From: an uncultured Pelagibacteraceae bacterium
GTDB lineage: Bacteria > Pseudomonadota > Alphaproteobacteria > Pelagibacterales > Pelagibacteraceae
Length of the DNA: 51,669 bases
Direction: 5' to 3'
Assembly (NCBI GenBank): GCA_902598425.1
Contig: CACKBK010000006.1
Location: forward strand, 1 to 51,669
Both the position numbers and the translations under genes were made by a program. Positions 26,630-36,803 of the stretch are shown here, one piece after another (positions within the stretch are counted from its first letter, which is position 1; each line of letters begins with the position of its first letter). The notes below the pieces were generated by a model. That model made no database searches, was not told the origin of the DNA, and saw only the letters and a list, made by a program, of their open reading frames with translations.

Positions 26630-28288
26630 TTATATTCTCACTAAATTAATATTTGTTAAAGGTTTTTTTCCTGTTTTATCTCTTGAGTATTTCTTGCAAA
26701 TACTTTTGAGTGTATCTATTAAATTTGCTTCTTGTTTTGTATTATTTAAGGAAAAAGTTTTAGTTACTTTTTCAATTTCATCCTCTAAACCATATGTAAA
26801 TCCACTATCTTCATTAAGTGGTAGACCTTTATATGAAAGAATTGGCTTTTGATGAATATTTCCCTTTGGTGTAATTAGAATTGTTACCTCCAAAAAACCG
26901 TTGATAGATAAATTTTTTCTCTCTTTAATTGATTGAGAATCTTCCTCTACACTCATTTTTCCATCTAAAAAAAGTTTTCCACTTGGCGCCTTATCGTAAA
27001 CTTCTGGAGCTGTACCTGGAGAAAGTTTGACTATATCTCCATTCTCTACTTGTACTGGATAAGCAACCTGCATTTCTTTAGCAAAATTAATATGTTCTAT
27101 CATATGACGATGTTCTCCATGGACCGGGATTACACATTTTGGTTTTACCCAACTATACATTTCTTTTAAATCTTCTCTATTAGGATGACCTGATACGTGA
27201 ACAAATTCATTATCTTCTGAGATTACCTCAATGCCTTCTCTCACTAGCTGATTATGTAATTTATAAAGTTTTTTTTCATTTCCGGGTATAATTTTTGATG
27301 AAAATATTACTGTATCTCCTTTTTCAATAAATACATCTGGATGAGTATAATTTGATATTCTTGTCATGGCTCCCATTGGCTCTCCTTGACTTCCTGTACA
27401 CAAATAAACAATTTTGTCTCTAGATATATTTTTTACATCTCTGGAGTCGATGGGTTCAATCGTATTTTCTAAATATCCACACTTTCTTGCAGCTTTATAA
27501 ATTCTATGCATGGATCTTCCAACTAATGAAATTTGCCTACCAGTTTTTTCAGCACAAAAGAATATTGTCTCCATACGAGCAACATTTGAAGCAAATGATG
27601 TTACAATTATTCTTTTTTTTAATCTTTGCATAATTTTAAGAATGCTTTTTCTAACATCCATTTCTGATCCTGACTTTCCAACACTAAAAACATTTGTTGA
27701 GTCGCAAATCATTGCTAAAACACCATCATCACCGATTTCTTTTAACCTTTTTGAATTTATATCACCACCAATCAACGGATTAGGATCTACCTTCCAATCT
27801 CCTGTGTGTAAGATGTTACCTGCGGGGGTTTCAATTCTTAAACCATTTGGTTCTAAAATTGAGTGCGTTAGTGTTATAAACTCTATTTTGAATGGATTTA
27901 ATTCTAATATACTATTAAGCTCTTTTATTTTTAAAAATGGACTTATATCTATTTTTTTTTCTTTAAATTTTTCTGAAATTAAAACACTTGTAAATGGGGT
28001 TGCATATATATTGCATTTTAGCTTTGGCCAAATATGTGCGATTGCTCCTATATGATCTTCATGTGCATGTGTTAAGACAATTCCTAACAAATCATCTTTT
28101 TTGTCAACAATAAAACCCGGATCAGGATAAATTAAATCTATACCCGGAACACTATCATCTGCAAATGTAACTCCAATATCAACAATTATCCATTTTCGAT
28201 TATCTGGTTTTCCGTAAGCAAAAAGGTTCATGTTCATACCAATTTCACCAGATCCTCCTAATGGACAAAATAATAGCTCTTCTTTCAT
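26630..28288 (-). CDS. rnj: Ribonuclease J
   Basis: This metallo-beta-lactamase/beta-CASP ribonuclease (5'-3' exo and endo activity) handles mRNA decay and rRNA processing. It has 552 residues, typical length. The metal-binding HAHEDH is at 74-79. It also has THSILEPNG, LHTGDWKVDP, the beta-CASP CDSTNVFSVG and VSGHPNRED motifs and the C-terminal dimerisation domain. The start overlaps coaX by 4 bases. RNase J beside coaX and birA is a usual alphaproteobacterial arrangement. Confidence 0.94.
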   Translation of the reverse strand: MKEELLFCPLGGSGEIGMNMNLFAYGKPDNRKWIIVDIGVTFADDSVPGIDLIYPDPGFIVDKKDDLLGIVLTHAHEDHIGAIAHIWPKLKCNIYATPFTSVLISEKFKEKKIDISPFLKIKELNSILELNPFKIEFITLTHSILEPNGLRIETPAGNILHTGDWKVDPNPLIGGDINSKRLKEIGDDGVLAMICDSTNVFSVGKSGSEMDVRKSILKIMQRLKKRIIVTSFASNVARMETIFFCAEKTGRQISLVGRSMHRIYKAARKCGYLENTIEPIDSRDVKNISRDKIVYLCTGSQGEPMGAMTRISNYTHPDVFIEKGDTVIFSSKIIPGNEKKLYKLHNQLVREGIEVISEDNEFVHVSGHPNREDLKEMYSWVKPKCVIPVHGEHRHMIEHINFAKEMQVAYPVQVENGDIVKLSPGTAPEVYDKAPSGKLFLDGKMSVEEDSQSIKERKNLSINGFLEVTILITPKGNIHQKPILSYKGLPLNEDSGFTYGLEDEIEKVTKTFSLNNTKQEANLIDTLKSICKKYSRDKTGKKPLTNINLVRI

Positions 28289-29037
28289 ATTTTTAATTTT
28301 AAAATCACTTTTTTTAAACCATTTATAGTTAAATCTTTTTTTATTAATGGTTTACCTTTTAAAGAATTTTTAAAAAGATGAGATAAACCACCTGTAAGAA
28401 TTACTCTAAATTGTTTTTGTGTATTTTTTTTAATCAATTTAATTATATTGTCAATTAGACCTGAGTATCCCCAAAAAAAACCTGATTTAACAGCATCAGA
28501 CGTATTTTTTCCAATAATATTAGAGGTTTTATTTAACTTTATTCTAGGGATCAAAGAAGCTTTGTTTATTAAATTTTCTAAGGAAAGATTAACACCTGGA
28601 GCTATAATTCCTCCTAAATAAATATTATTAGTTATGACATCAAAAGTGGTCGCGGTTCCAAAATCTATTACTATATAATTTTTATTTTTTTCCATAATGC
28701 CAATAGCATTTGCTAGTCTATCAGATCCAACTTGTTTTCTATTTACCCTTAATTTTATTAGATTTTTTAAATTAATCTGTTTTAATTCAATAACTCTTAT
28801 TTTTTTAATCTCTTTATTTAAAAATTCCTTTATTAAAAAAAATGATTTTGGAACAACACTGCTAAATATAATTTTTTTAACTTTTGATCTTTGACTTATC
28901 AAAAATCGCATATTCGAATAGAGATATCTTCTACTTATCTTAATTGATGGAAGGTTCCATTTTTTTTTAATTTTAAAATTTTGATCAAACAAAAAAATTT
29001 TGGTTTCCGTATTTCCAATATCACCTATTAAATACAT
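28285..29037 (-). CDS. coaX: Type III pantothenate kinase
   Basis: Phosphorylates pantothenate, the first step of coenzyme A synthesis. The type III enzyme needs a monovalent cation and is not inhibited by CoA. It has 250 residues. The ASKHA-fold phosphate loop DIGNTETK (Asp6 to Lys13) is at the N-terminus, with SDRLANAIG in the middle, the catalytic region VIDFGTATTFDVI, GGIIAPGV and a C-terminal TGG loop. It overlaps the birA end by 10 bases and rnj by 4. No coaA gene is in the window. Confidence 0.93.
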   Translation of the reverse strand: MYLIGDIGNTETKIFLFDQNFKIKKKWNLPSIKISRRYLYSNMRFLISQRSKVKKIIFSSVVPKSFFLIKEFLNKEIKKIRVIELKQINLKNLIKLRVNRKQVGSDRLANAIGIMEKNKNYIVIDFGTATTFDVITNNIYLGGIIAPGVNLSLENLINKASLIPRIKLNKTSNIIGKNTSDAVKSGFFWGYSGLIDNIIKLIKKNTQKQFRVILTGGLSHLFKNSLKGKPLIKKDLTINGLKKVILKLKI

Positions 29038-29555
29038 TTATAAAATCCTATATTTTTTTCAAATATTTTTTGTAGACTTTTAATAACAGATATTTTATCT
29101 ATTTTTTTAATACTATGCTTATTTAAAAATGTTGTTTTATATTTATTGATTCTCGGAGATTTTTCTATATTTATTCCAATCCCAACAATCATCAGTTTTT
29201 TAAGTTTAAAAAAAATTACCTCTTGAAGTATTCCACAGATTTTTTTTTCATTAATAAGTATGTCGTTTGGGTGTTTTATTGTTAATTTTTTTTTAATATA
29301 TTTTTGTATTACTCTTTTTATTATTTTTAAATTAAATTTGGTAAATTCAGAAATTTTTCTTTTTTTGTTGATTTCAAAAAAAATTGTCATGAATAAATTT
29401 CCCTTTAATGAAATCCATTTATTCCCATACTGTCCTCTGCCATGAGTCTGTTCTTCAGTAATAATAATGCCTTTATTTAATCCTCTTTTAATCATTTTAA
29501 TTGCTTGATCATTAGTACTTTTAATTTTTTTAAAATAATATTTCTTAATTACCAT
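29028..29555 (-). CDS. birA: Biotin-[acetyl-CoA-carboxylase] ligase, minimal form
   Basis: Attaches biotin to the carrier domain of acetyl-CoA carboxylase. It has only 175 residues. The catalytic core is recognisable: KSTNDQA (13-19), the biotin/ATP loop GRGQYGNKW, KHPNDILINEKKICGILQE and VGIGINI. The N-terminal DNA-binding domain is absent, as is usual in group I enzymes. The C-terminal SH3-like domain that most group I enzymes keep is also largely missing, so the enzyme is close to the minimal catalytic fold. The codon frame is intact up to a stop inside coaX, so this is a short gene, not an obvious frameshift. It starts at the base where nuoN ends. Confidence 0.88.
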   Translation of the reverse strand: MVIKKYYFKKIKSTNDQAIKMIKRGLNKGIIITEEQTHGRGQYGNKWISLKGNLFMTIFFEINKKRKISEFTKFNLKIIKRVIQKYIKKKLTIKHPNDILINEKKICGILQEVIFFKLKKLMIVGIGINIEKSPRINKYKTTFLNKHSIKKIDKISVIKSLQKIFEKNIGFYKCI

Positions 29556-30973
29556 TAAATGATATTGATTTTTGAGATTATTCCTAAAAGACTGTTTGGA
29601 TATGTGAAGTAAAAAACTAAAAAAATAGTAGACACAATCAAGGATATTCTTAATCTTAAACTATGATTAGAGTCATACTTTTCTTTGCTTGGATCAAAAT
29701 ATATAATTTTAATAATTCTTAAATAATAAAAAGCTGCAACAACTGTTGATAGTAAGCCGATTATTGCTAAAAAAAACATTGATTGTTCTATAACTGCCAT
29801 AAAAATATAAAATTTTGCAAAGAATCCTGCTAATGGTGGAATTCCAGCTAATGAAAATAATATGACTAATAAAGATAGTGATAAAATCGGGTGATTTTTA
29901 GAAAGACCAGACAGATCCTCAATATTCTCAAAATATGCATTATTTCTTTTCAACATAAATAAACAGCAAAACAGTGCTAGATTCATAATTACATAAATTG
30001 TTATATAAATTATTGAACTTTGTGCACCTTCACTACTTCCTGTGGCAATCCCTGCAAGTGAATAGCCCATATGCCCTATAGAGCTATATGCTATAAGTCT
30101 TTTCAAATTTTTTTGACCAATTGCAGCTACAGCTCCAAAAATCATTGAGGCTATTGAAATAAATATTATTATCATTTGCCATTGTTCAATCATATTTACA
30201 AAGGGTACGTATAAAAATCTTATAAATACACATGTGGCTGCTATTTTTGGAACCAAAGCAAAAAACAATGTGACAGATGTTGGTGAACCTTGATAGACAT
30301 CAGGTGCCCACATATGAAATGGCACGGCTGAAATTTTAAACGCTAAACCAACTAATATAAAAACAATTCCAAACGTTAATCCATAAGGAACTTGGTTTGT
30401 GTTGTTCGCTATTTCATTAAAATTTGTTGAACCTGTAAAACCATATATTAATGAACAGCCATAAAGTAATAAACCAGAGGATAGTGCGCTTAATACAAAA
30501 TATTTTAAACCCGACTCGGAAGACAAAACATTATCTCTATTAAAGGCAGCAAGAACATATAGAGCAAGAGATTGAAGTTCCAGGCCAATATAAAAAACAA
30601 TCAAATCATTTGAGCTTATCATAACCATCATGCCTAGGATCGAGCAGAGAATTAAAATTGGATATTCGATTTGGTAAATTTTTAAACTCTTCAAAAAATC
30701 TGTCGAAATAGATAAAACAAAAATTGCTGATATAGCTGTCAATATTTTCATAAAATTGGCAACATCATCTATCACATAGCTACTGTTGAAAATTAAAATT
30801 TTATTTAATGAGGATAAATTTAAAATTAAAGCTGCAAGAATAAATAAAGTTAATATTGATAAATTAAATACAAGATTAGAACTATTTTTTTTAAAAACTC
30901 CAATCATTAATAAAGACATTATTGATAGTGATAAGAATATTTCCGGTAATATGAGATTAAAATCAATATTCAT
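29555..30973 (-). CDS. nuoN: NADH-quinone oxidoreductase subunit N
   Basis: Antiporter-like proton-pumping membrane subunit of respiratory complex I. It has 472 residues and about 14 hydrophobic helices. Motifs of the proton_antipo_M family are present, e.g. FYIGLELQSLALYVL with the key Glu, KISAVPFHMWAPDVYQGSP with the conserved Lys, and LKRLIAYSSIGHMGY. It is the last gene of the nuo operon, overlapping nuoM by 4 bases and sharing one base with birA, so birA and the following genes are probably read through from nuo. Confidence 0.96.
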   Translation of the reverse strand: MNIDFNLILPEIFLSLSIMSLLMIGVFKKNSSNLVFNLSILTLFILAALILNLSSLNKILIFNSSYVIDDVANFMKILTAISAIFVLSISTDFLKSLKIYQIEYPILILCSILGMMVMISSNDLIVFYIGLELQSLALYVLAAFNRDNVLSSESGLKYFVLSALSSGLLLYGCSLIYGFTGSTNFNEIANNTNQVPYGLTFGIVFILVGLAFKISAVPFHMWAPDVYQGSPTSVTLFFALVPKIAATCVFIRFLYVPFVNMIEQWQMIIIFISIASMIFGAVAAIGQKNLKRLIAYSSIGHMGYSLAGIATGSSEGAQSSIIYITIYVIMNLALFCCLFMLKRNNAYFENIEDLSGLSKNHPILSLSLLVILFSLAGIPPLAGFFAKFYIFMAVIEQSMFFLAIIGLLSTVVAAFYYLRIIKIIYFDPSKEKYDSNHSLRLRISLIVSTIFLVFYFTYPNSLLGIISKINII

Positions 30974-32466
30974 TTACTCATTACAATATTATTTGATAAA
31001 TTTGTATTATACATGTCGATTAAATTATTAATTGACACCTCCATGGTATTAATTAAAGGTTCGGGATAAAAACCAAAAAATATAATTGGTACTGCTAAAC
31101 TCCAAAGAATTAATATCTCATGTTTATTTAAATCTAGCATTTTTGTAACTTCCTGATTTTTTACTTTTCCAAATATAACTCTTTTATATAACCACAGTAT
31201 ATATGCAGCGCCTAAAATTACACCAATACTTGCAACCGTTGCTACCAAAAAGTTTTTTTTGAAGGCTCCCATTAAAATTAAAAACTCGCCGATAAAACCA
31301 CTTGTACCAGGTAGGCTTAAAGAACCTAGAGCAAATATCATAAAAACAATTGCATATTTTGGCATTATTGATACCAAGCCACCATAATCTTTTATCAATC
31401 TTGTGTGCATTCTTTCATACACGACACCTACACAAAGAAATAAAGCTGCTGATACTAATCCATGACTTACCATTTGAAAAATGCCTCCTTCTAAACCTTG
31501 TTGAGTAAGCGTGAATATGCCTAATGTAACAAAACCCATGTGTGCTACTGAAGAATAAGCAATTAATTTTTTCATATCTTCCTGCATTAGAGCTACCAAT
31601 GATGTATAAATTATAGCTATCAAACTTAAGATATATACTAATGGTACAAAATATTCTGACCCAATTGGAAATAATCCAATTGAAAATCTTATAAATCCAT
31701 AACCTGCCATTTTAAGAAGAATTGCAGCCAATATAACAGATCCAGCTGTCGGTGCTTCAACATGAGCATCGGGTAACCATGTATGTACAGGCCACATTGG
31801 AGTTTTAACAGCAAATGAACTAAAAAAAGCAAGCCATAATAAATTTTGGTATTTTGCATCAATACCAATTTCATAAAGTTTCTCTACATCAGTTGTGCCT
31901 GTTAGCCAATAAATAGATATTATTGCTATTAACATCAAAACAGATCCTAAAAGTGTAAACAAAAAAAACTTAAAAGCAGAATACACTCGTCTCTCACCAC
32001 CCCAAATACCTATTATTAGAAACATTGGTATTAAGCCACCTTCAAAGAATAAATAAAAAATTACTAAGTCAAGAGAGCAGAAAACTCCGATCATTAGAGT
32101 TTCAAGAAGTAAAATCGATATTAAAAAATCTTTTAGACGTGACTTAATAGTTTTATTGACTGATATAACGCATATAGGTGTTATAAATGTGGTTAAAATA
32201 ATAAATAAAATAGAAATACCATCAACACCTACTTTGTAATTTATAAAACCAGGGATCCATTCTCTGGTTTCTACAAATTGAAAATCTGATGTTGATTGAT
32301 CAAAAATTAACCACAAATATATAGAGAGAAAAAAATTTGCTATAGTTATAAATAATGCAACATATTTGCTACTATTATATTTTTCATTTTTAGATCTAGA
32401 AAAGAAGATAAATATTGCTCCAATTGTAGGTAGAAGTATTAAAGACGATAAAATCGGTATATTCAT
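30970..32466 (-). CDS. nuoM: NADH-quinone oxidoreductase subunit M
   Basis: Antiporter-like proton-pumping subunit of complex I. It has 498 residues and about 14 membrane helices. Diagnostic stretches include FFEGGLIPMFLIIGIWGG with the conserved Glu, KTPMWPVHTWLPDAHVEAP with the conserved Lys and KKLIAYSSVAHMGFV. It shares one base with nuoL and overlaps nuoN by 4. Differences from nuoN and nuoL (PxHTWLPDAHxEAP rather than FHMWAPDV or HTWLPDAMEGP) identify it as NuoM. Confidence 0.96.
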   Translation of the reverse strand: MNIPILSSLILLPTIGAIFIFFSRSKNEKYNSSKYVALFITIANFFLSIYLWLIFDQSTSDFQFVETREWIPGFINYKVGVDGISILFIILTTFITPICVISVNKTIKSRLKDFLISILLLETLMIGVFCSLDLVIFYLFFEGGLIPMFLIIGIWGGERRVYSAFKFFLFTLLGSVLMLIAIISIYWLTGTTDVEKLYEIGIDAKYQNLLWLAFFSSFAVKTPMWPVHTWLPDAHVEAPTAGSVILAAILLKMAGYGFIRFSIGLFPIGSEYFVPLVYILSLIAIIYTSLVALMQEDMKKLIAYSSVAHMGFVTLGIFTLTQQGLEGGIFQMVSHGLVSAALFLCVGVVYERMHTRLIKDYGGLVSIMPKYAIVFMIFALGSLSLPGTSGFIGEFLILMGAFKKNFLVATVASIGVILGAAYILWLYKRVIFGKVKNQEVTKMLDLNKHEILILWSLAVPIIFFGFYPEPLINTMEVSINNLIDMYNTNLSNNIVMSK

Positions 32467-34379
32467 TATTTTACAATTAAAATTGTTAATAAAATTGAAA
32501 AGCCTATTAGCATCACAAAAGCATATTGATATACATAACCGGTTTGAAATTTGACCGCTTTATTTGATAAAAATTTTATTACATTTGAAATACCGTCAGG
32601 TCCAAATTTATCTATTACAGCTACATCAATTTTTTTCCAAAAGAATTTCCCGATAAATTTAAAAAATCTTACAAATAAAAAATCATATAACTCATCAAAA
32701 TACCATTTATTTTTTAGAAATTGGTATAGCGGTTGATTCGTAGAAATGAAATTTATTAGGAAATCTTTATTTTTAACAAATAAAATATATGAAAACGGAA
32801 TTGTTAAGACAACTAATATTGGTGTAAGCAAAATAAACCATTTAGGTGGATGATTTTGACTTAAGGGCTCTAAAAAAAATATAGAGTTTCCCCAAAAATT
32901 AGCTGAACTATTATAGCCTATAAAAAGCTCTTTAAATAAGTAACCTGAGCCAATTGCACCTAAACCTAAAATAAATAAAGGCACAATCATCACTAAAGGC
33001 GACTCATGCATCTCATCTATTTTTATATCTTTATTTTCATAAGTTCCGTGAAATGTTTTAAATATCAATCTCCAAGAGTAAATAGATGTCAATAAAGCTG
33101 TAAGTATTCCAATTGTTGCCGCATAATATCCAACATTGCTCCCACTTAGATAAGCAAACTCAATAATTGCATCTTTTGAATAAAATCCTGACAAAAAAGG
33201 AAATCCTGTTAATGCTAATGTCCCAACAATCATTAAGGAGTATGTTACAGGTAACTTATTCCATACTCCTCCCATAAAGTTTATATTTTGTTCATCTTTA
33301 AAAGAATGAATAACTGAACCTGATCCCAAAAATAATAAAGCTTTAAAGAAAGCGTGTGTAAATAGGTGAAACATTGCAACATTATATGCACCAACACCAG
33401 CAGCAAAGAACATATAACCTAATTGACTACAGGTTGAATATGCAATTATTTTTTTAATATCATCTTGAACTAAAGCTATACTTGCTGCAAAAATTGCGGT
33501 TGTCATACCAATTATAGTAATAAATGCCAAAATTAATTCAGAATATTCGTATATTGGTGAACATCTAACAACTAAAAAAACACCAGCTGTTACCATTGTG
33601 GCTGCATGTATAAGTGCAGATACGGGTGTCGGCCCTTCCATGGCATCGGGTAACCAAGTATGTAAGAAAATTTGGGCGGATTTACCCATTGCACCAATGA
33701 AAAGTAACAAACATATTAAATCTACTGCATTAAAATTTACCCCTAAAAAATTAATACTTGTTTTGTCAATTTGCGGAATTTGTTCAAATACAACATCAAA
33801 ATTTACAGTTCCAAAATAATAAAAGATTAAGAAAACACCTAAAGCTAGACCAAAATCACCTACTCTATTTACTAAAAAAGCTTTTATTGCTGCATTATTC
33901 GCTGTTTCTTTTTTGAACCAAAATCCAATCAGTAAATAAGAACATAAACCTACTCCTTCCCAACCAAAAAATAATTGTAAAAAATTGTCTGCAGTAACAA
34001 GCGCTAGCATTGAAAATGTAAATAAGGATAAATAACACATAAACCGTGGTTTATTTGGGTCATGAGACATGTAGCCAATGGAGTAAATATGAACTAATGA
34101 TGATACAAACGTAACAACCACCAGCATTACTGATGATAAAGCATCAATTTTTATGGACCAATTTACATCTAGAGTACCAGAGTAAATCCATTTAAATAAT
34201 ACTATATTATTTTCATACCCCTCAAAGATAACATTATAAAAGATGATAATAGATAAAATTGCTGCCGTTGTTGTAAATAAGCTAGTTAAAATTTCTGAAG
34301 ATCTATCTCCAATCTTATTTCCAAAAAAACCAGATATGATTGCACCTATCAATGGTAAAAATAATATTAGGTATTCCAT
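32466..34379 (-). CDS. nuoL: NADH-quinone oxidoreductase subunit L
   Basis: Distal proton-pumping subunit of complex I with the long lateral helix. It has 637 residues and about 16 membrane helices. Signatures are FFGWEGVGLCSYLLIGFW, IFLHTWLPDAMEGPTPVSAL and IIAYSTCSQLGYM. The C-terminal part has the amphipathic lateral helix followed by a last transmembrane helix (about 612-635). It begins one base after nuoK and shares a base with nuoM. Confidence 0.97.
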   Translation of the reverse strand: MEYLILFLPLIGAIISGFFGNKIGDRSSEILTSLFTTTAAILSIIIFYNVIFEGYENNIVLFKWIYSGTLDVNWSIKIDALSSVMLVVVTFVSSLVHIYSIGYMSHDPNKPRFMCYLSLFTFSMLALVTADNFLQLFFGWEGVGLCSYLLIGFWFKKETANNAAIKAFLVNRVGDFGLALGVFLIFYYFGTVNFDVVFEQIPQIDKTSINFLGVNFNAVDLICLLLFIGAMGKSAQIFLHTWLPDAMEGPTPVSALIHAATMVTAGVFLVVRCSPIYEYSELILAFITIIGMTTAIFAASIALVQDDIKKIIAYSTCSQLGYMFFAAGVGAYNVAMFHLFTHAFFKALLFLGSGSVIHSFKDEQNINFMGGVWNKLPVTYSLMIVGTLALTGFPFLSGFYSKDAIIEFAYLSGSNVGYYAATIGILTALLTSIYSWRLIFKTFHGTYENKDIKIDEMHESPLVMIVPLFILGLGAIGSGYLFKELFIGYNSSANFWGNSIFFLEPLSQNHPPKWFILLTPILVVLTIPFSYILFVKNKDFLINFISTNQPLYQFLKNKWYFDELYDFLFVRFFKFIGKFFWKKIDVAVIDKFGPDGISNVIKFLSNKAVKFQTGYVYQYAFVMLIGFSILLTILIVK

Positions 34380-34380
34380 T

Positions 34381-34695
34381 TTAACCTTTTAATTTATCTA
34401 TCTCCTCAACACGTATAGTTCCAGCGTTTCTGTAGTATACAACTATAATTGCAAGTCCTATTGCTGCTTCAGCTGCAGCAACAGTTAGGATAAATAATGT
34501 AAATATCTGACCACTCAGATCATTAATAAAAATTGAGAATGAAACAAGATTTATATTTACTGATAGCAAAATAAGTTCAATACTCATTAAAATTACAATA
34601 ATATTTTTTCTATTTAAAAAAATTCCAACTACTCCAATAGTAAATATAACTGCTCCAAGTGTTAAATAATGACCAAGACCAATTTCAAACATCAA
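34381..34695 (-). CDS. nuoK: NADH-quinone oxidoreductase subunit K
   Basis: Small membrane subunit of complex I in the proton-translocation path. It has 104 residues and three membrane helices. The two functionally important helix glutamates are in [11 protein letters not shown] and [11 protein letters not shown], and the C-terminus has the usual [16 protein letters not shown]. It overlaps nuoJ by 11 bases. Confidence 0.96.
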   Translation of the reverse strand: MMFEIGLGHYLTLGAVIFTIGVVGIFLNRKNIIVILMSIELILLSVNINLVSFSIFINDLSGQIFTLFILTVAAAEAAIGLAIIVVYYRNAGTIRVEEIDKLKG

Positions 34696-35314
34696 TTTTT
34701 ACTCCTTTGTTTTTCTCAACATCTACTAGATCTACGCCATCAGTTTTTTCTCTTGAAATTTGACTAAAATAACTTTGCCTTTTTAACCCTTCTCTTTTTC
34801 TATAAGTTAAAATAATTGCTCCAATCATGGCAACTAACAGAATCATGCCAGAGAGCTGAAATAAATGTATGTAATCAGTATAAAGAACATATCCTATTGA
34901 ATGAGTGTTTGAGACCTCGCTTATTTCTAAAGATATACTATTTATTAAATCAGGCTTATATTTCCAGCCACCAACTACTATTACTAATTCAAAAAAAATA
35001 ATTAAACTTATTAATAGTCCAATAGGTATGTGTCTTGATCCATGAGTTGATTTAAAAAATGTATTTTTTTGATGTGCTACGTTTAACATCATCACAACAA
35101 ACAAAAATAATACTGCAACAGCACCAACATATACAATAAGCATAATCATTCCCAAAAACTCTGCACCAATCATAATGAATAAACATGAAATGCTTATGAA
35201 ATCTAAAATTAAAAAAAAAACTGAGTGAACTGTATTTTTTGAAACAGTAACCATAATTGCTGAAATAACGGCTATAAAAGAAAATATATAAAAAAAAATT
35301 GCGTGAGCTATCAT
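34685..35314 (-). CDS. nuoJ: NADH-quinone oxidoreductase subunit J
   Basis: Membrane subunit of complex I linking the quinone site to the pump modules. It has 209 residues and five membrane helices. It contains the conserved helix-3 stretch [21 protein letters not shown] (given in part) with its pi-bulge region, and the C-terminal motif [13 protein letters not shown] hydrophilic tail of about 30 residues (180-209) follows. It shares one base with nuoI and overlaps nuoK. Confidence 0.96.
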   Translation of the reverse strand: MIAHAIFFYIFSFIAVISAIMVTVSKNTVHSVFFLILDFISISCLFIMIGAEFLGMIMLIVYVGAVAVLFLFVVMMLNVAHQKNTFFKSTHGSRHIPIGLLISLIIFFELVIVVGGWKYKPDLINSISLEISEVSNTHSIGYVLYTDYIHLFQLSGMILLVAMIGAIILTYRKREGLKRQSYFSQISREKTDGVDLVDVEKNKGVKIDV

Positions 35315-35799
35315 TATCTATAAGGATTGTCAGCTTTGATATTTGCTGCTAATACACTCTCCCAACGATCTCCATTTTCTAACAATTTTTCCTTATTATA
35401 ATATAATTCTTCTCTTGTTTCGGTTGCAAATTCAAAATTAGGTCCTTGAACAATTGCATCTACGGGGCACGACTCTTCACATAATCCGCAGTAAATACAT
35501 TTGAGCATATCAATATCATATCTGGTTGTTTTTCTACTGCCATCAGCTCTTTCAGTCGACTCTATAGTTATAGCTTGAGCTGGACAAACTGCTTCGCATA
35601 ATTTGCAAGCAATACATCTTTCCTCACCATTAGGATACCTTCTTAAAGCATGCTCCCCCCGAAATCTTGGGCTGATTTTTCCTTTTTCAAAAGGGTAATT
35701 AATTGTTTTTTTTTCTTTAAATAATTCTTTAACAGCCATTGACAGACCAGAAATGAAGTCTACCATTAATACTGTTTTAAATATTCTTCGTAATTTCAT
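35314..35799 (-). CDS. nuoI: NADH-quinone oxidoreductase subunit I
   Basis: This ferredoxin-like subunit of complex I carries two [4Fe-4S] clusters (N6a, N6b) that pass electrons towards NuoB. It has 161 residues. Both cluster motifs are complete: [12 protein letters not shown] and [12 protein letters not shown]. The N-terminal amphipathic helix and [17 protein letters not shown] lead are typical. It lies 2 bases after nuoH and shares one base with nuoJ. Confidence 0.97.
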   Translation of the reverse strand: MKLRRIFKTVLMVDFISGLSMAVKELFKEKKTINYPFEKGKISPRFRGEHALRRYPNGEERCIACKLCEAVCPAQAITIESTERADGSRKTTRYDIDMLKCIYCGLCEESCPVDAIVQGPNFEFATETREELYYNKEKLLENGDRWESVLAANIKADNPYR

Positions 35800-35801
35800 A
35801 A

Positions 35802-36803
35802 TTAAACCGTCGGTAATAAATCAAAATACATTAAATATCCTGCAGTTAAAACCACCCAAATTAAAGAAAATGGAAGGAATATTTTCCAACCTAGCTTCAT
35901 TAATTGATCATATCTATATCTTGGTACGATAGCTTTAACTAGCGCAAATAATATAAATAAAAAGAGAATTTTAAGAATTAACCATAAAGGACTGGGTACT
36001 ATATCAAATGGGTACATATTTATTGGAGATAACCATCCACCCAAAAATAATATAGAACCTAATGCACACATTAAAAGTATATTTGCATATTCCCCTAACC
36101 AAAACATTGCATACATCATTCCGGAGTATTCTGTTTGATAACCTGCTACAAGTTCCGCCTCAGCCTCAGGTAAATCAAATGGTGGTCTATTTGTCTCTGC
36201 AAGTGCTGATATAAAAAATATCACAAACATTGGAAATAAAGGTATTACAAACCAAATTTTTTCTTGTGCTAAAACAATATCGCTTAAATTAAGAGACCCA
36301 ACACATAACAATACATTAATTATTATAACACCAATCGATACCTCATAAGATACCATCTGGGCTGCTGATCTTATTGAACCTAAAAAAGGATACTTTGAAT
36401 TTGAAGCCCAACCTCCCATAATTATTCCATAAACACCAAGTGAGGAAACAGCAAAGATATATAATATTCCTACATTAATATCAGCTAAAACAAATTCGTC
36501 ACTAAAAGGTATTACTGCCCAAGCTATAAGTGCCAACGTCATTGTTACAATTGGTGCTAATATGAAGATTACTTTATTTGAGCTTGCAGGTATTATTATT
36601 TCTTTAAATATATATTTAAGCGCGTCTGCTAGTGATTGTAGTAGTCCAAACGGTCCAACTACATTAGGACCTCTTCTTTTTTGAACAAATGCCCATACTC
36701 TTCTATCTAACCAAACAATCATTGCTACAGAAACTAAAACCGGAATTAGCAAAAATAAAATTTTGTAAATTTCAGAGGCTAAAACTAAAAGATAATCTTG
36801 CAT
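35802..36803 (-). CDS. nuoH: NADH-quinone oxidoreductase subunit H
   Basis: Membrane subunit of complex I forming much of the quinone chamber. It has 333 residues and about eight membrane helices. It shows [21 protein letters not shown] near the N-terminus, the acidic loop [20 protein letters not shown] and a late [16 protein letters not shown]. It directly follows nuoG and is 2 bases before nuoI. Confidence 0.97.
   Translation of the reverse strand: MQDYLLVLASEIYKILFLLIPVLVSVAMIVWLDRRVWAFVQKRRGPNVVGPFGLLQSLADALKYIFKEIIIPASSNKVIFILAPIVTMTLALIAWAVIPFSDEFVLADINVGILYIFAVSSLGVYGIIMGGWASNSKYPFLGSIRSAAQMVSYEVSIGVIIINVLLCVGSLNLSDIVLAQEKIWFVIPLFPMFVIFFISALAETNRPPFDLPEAEAELVAGYQTEYSGMMYAMFWLGEYANILLMCALGSILFLGGWLSPINMYPFDIVPSPLWLILKILFLFILFALVKAIVPRYRYDQLMKLGWKIFLPFSLIWVVLTAGYLMYFDLLPTV

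Noticed and set aside
27510-28055. 181-codon plus-strand frame inside rnj
   Set aside because: It is the complement of the well-conserved RNase J catalytic domain; no family features and no independent start context.
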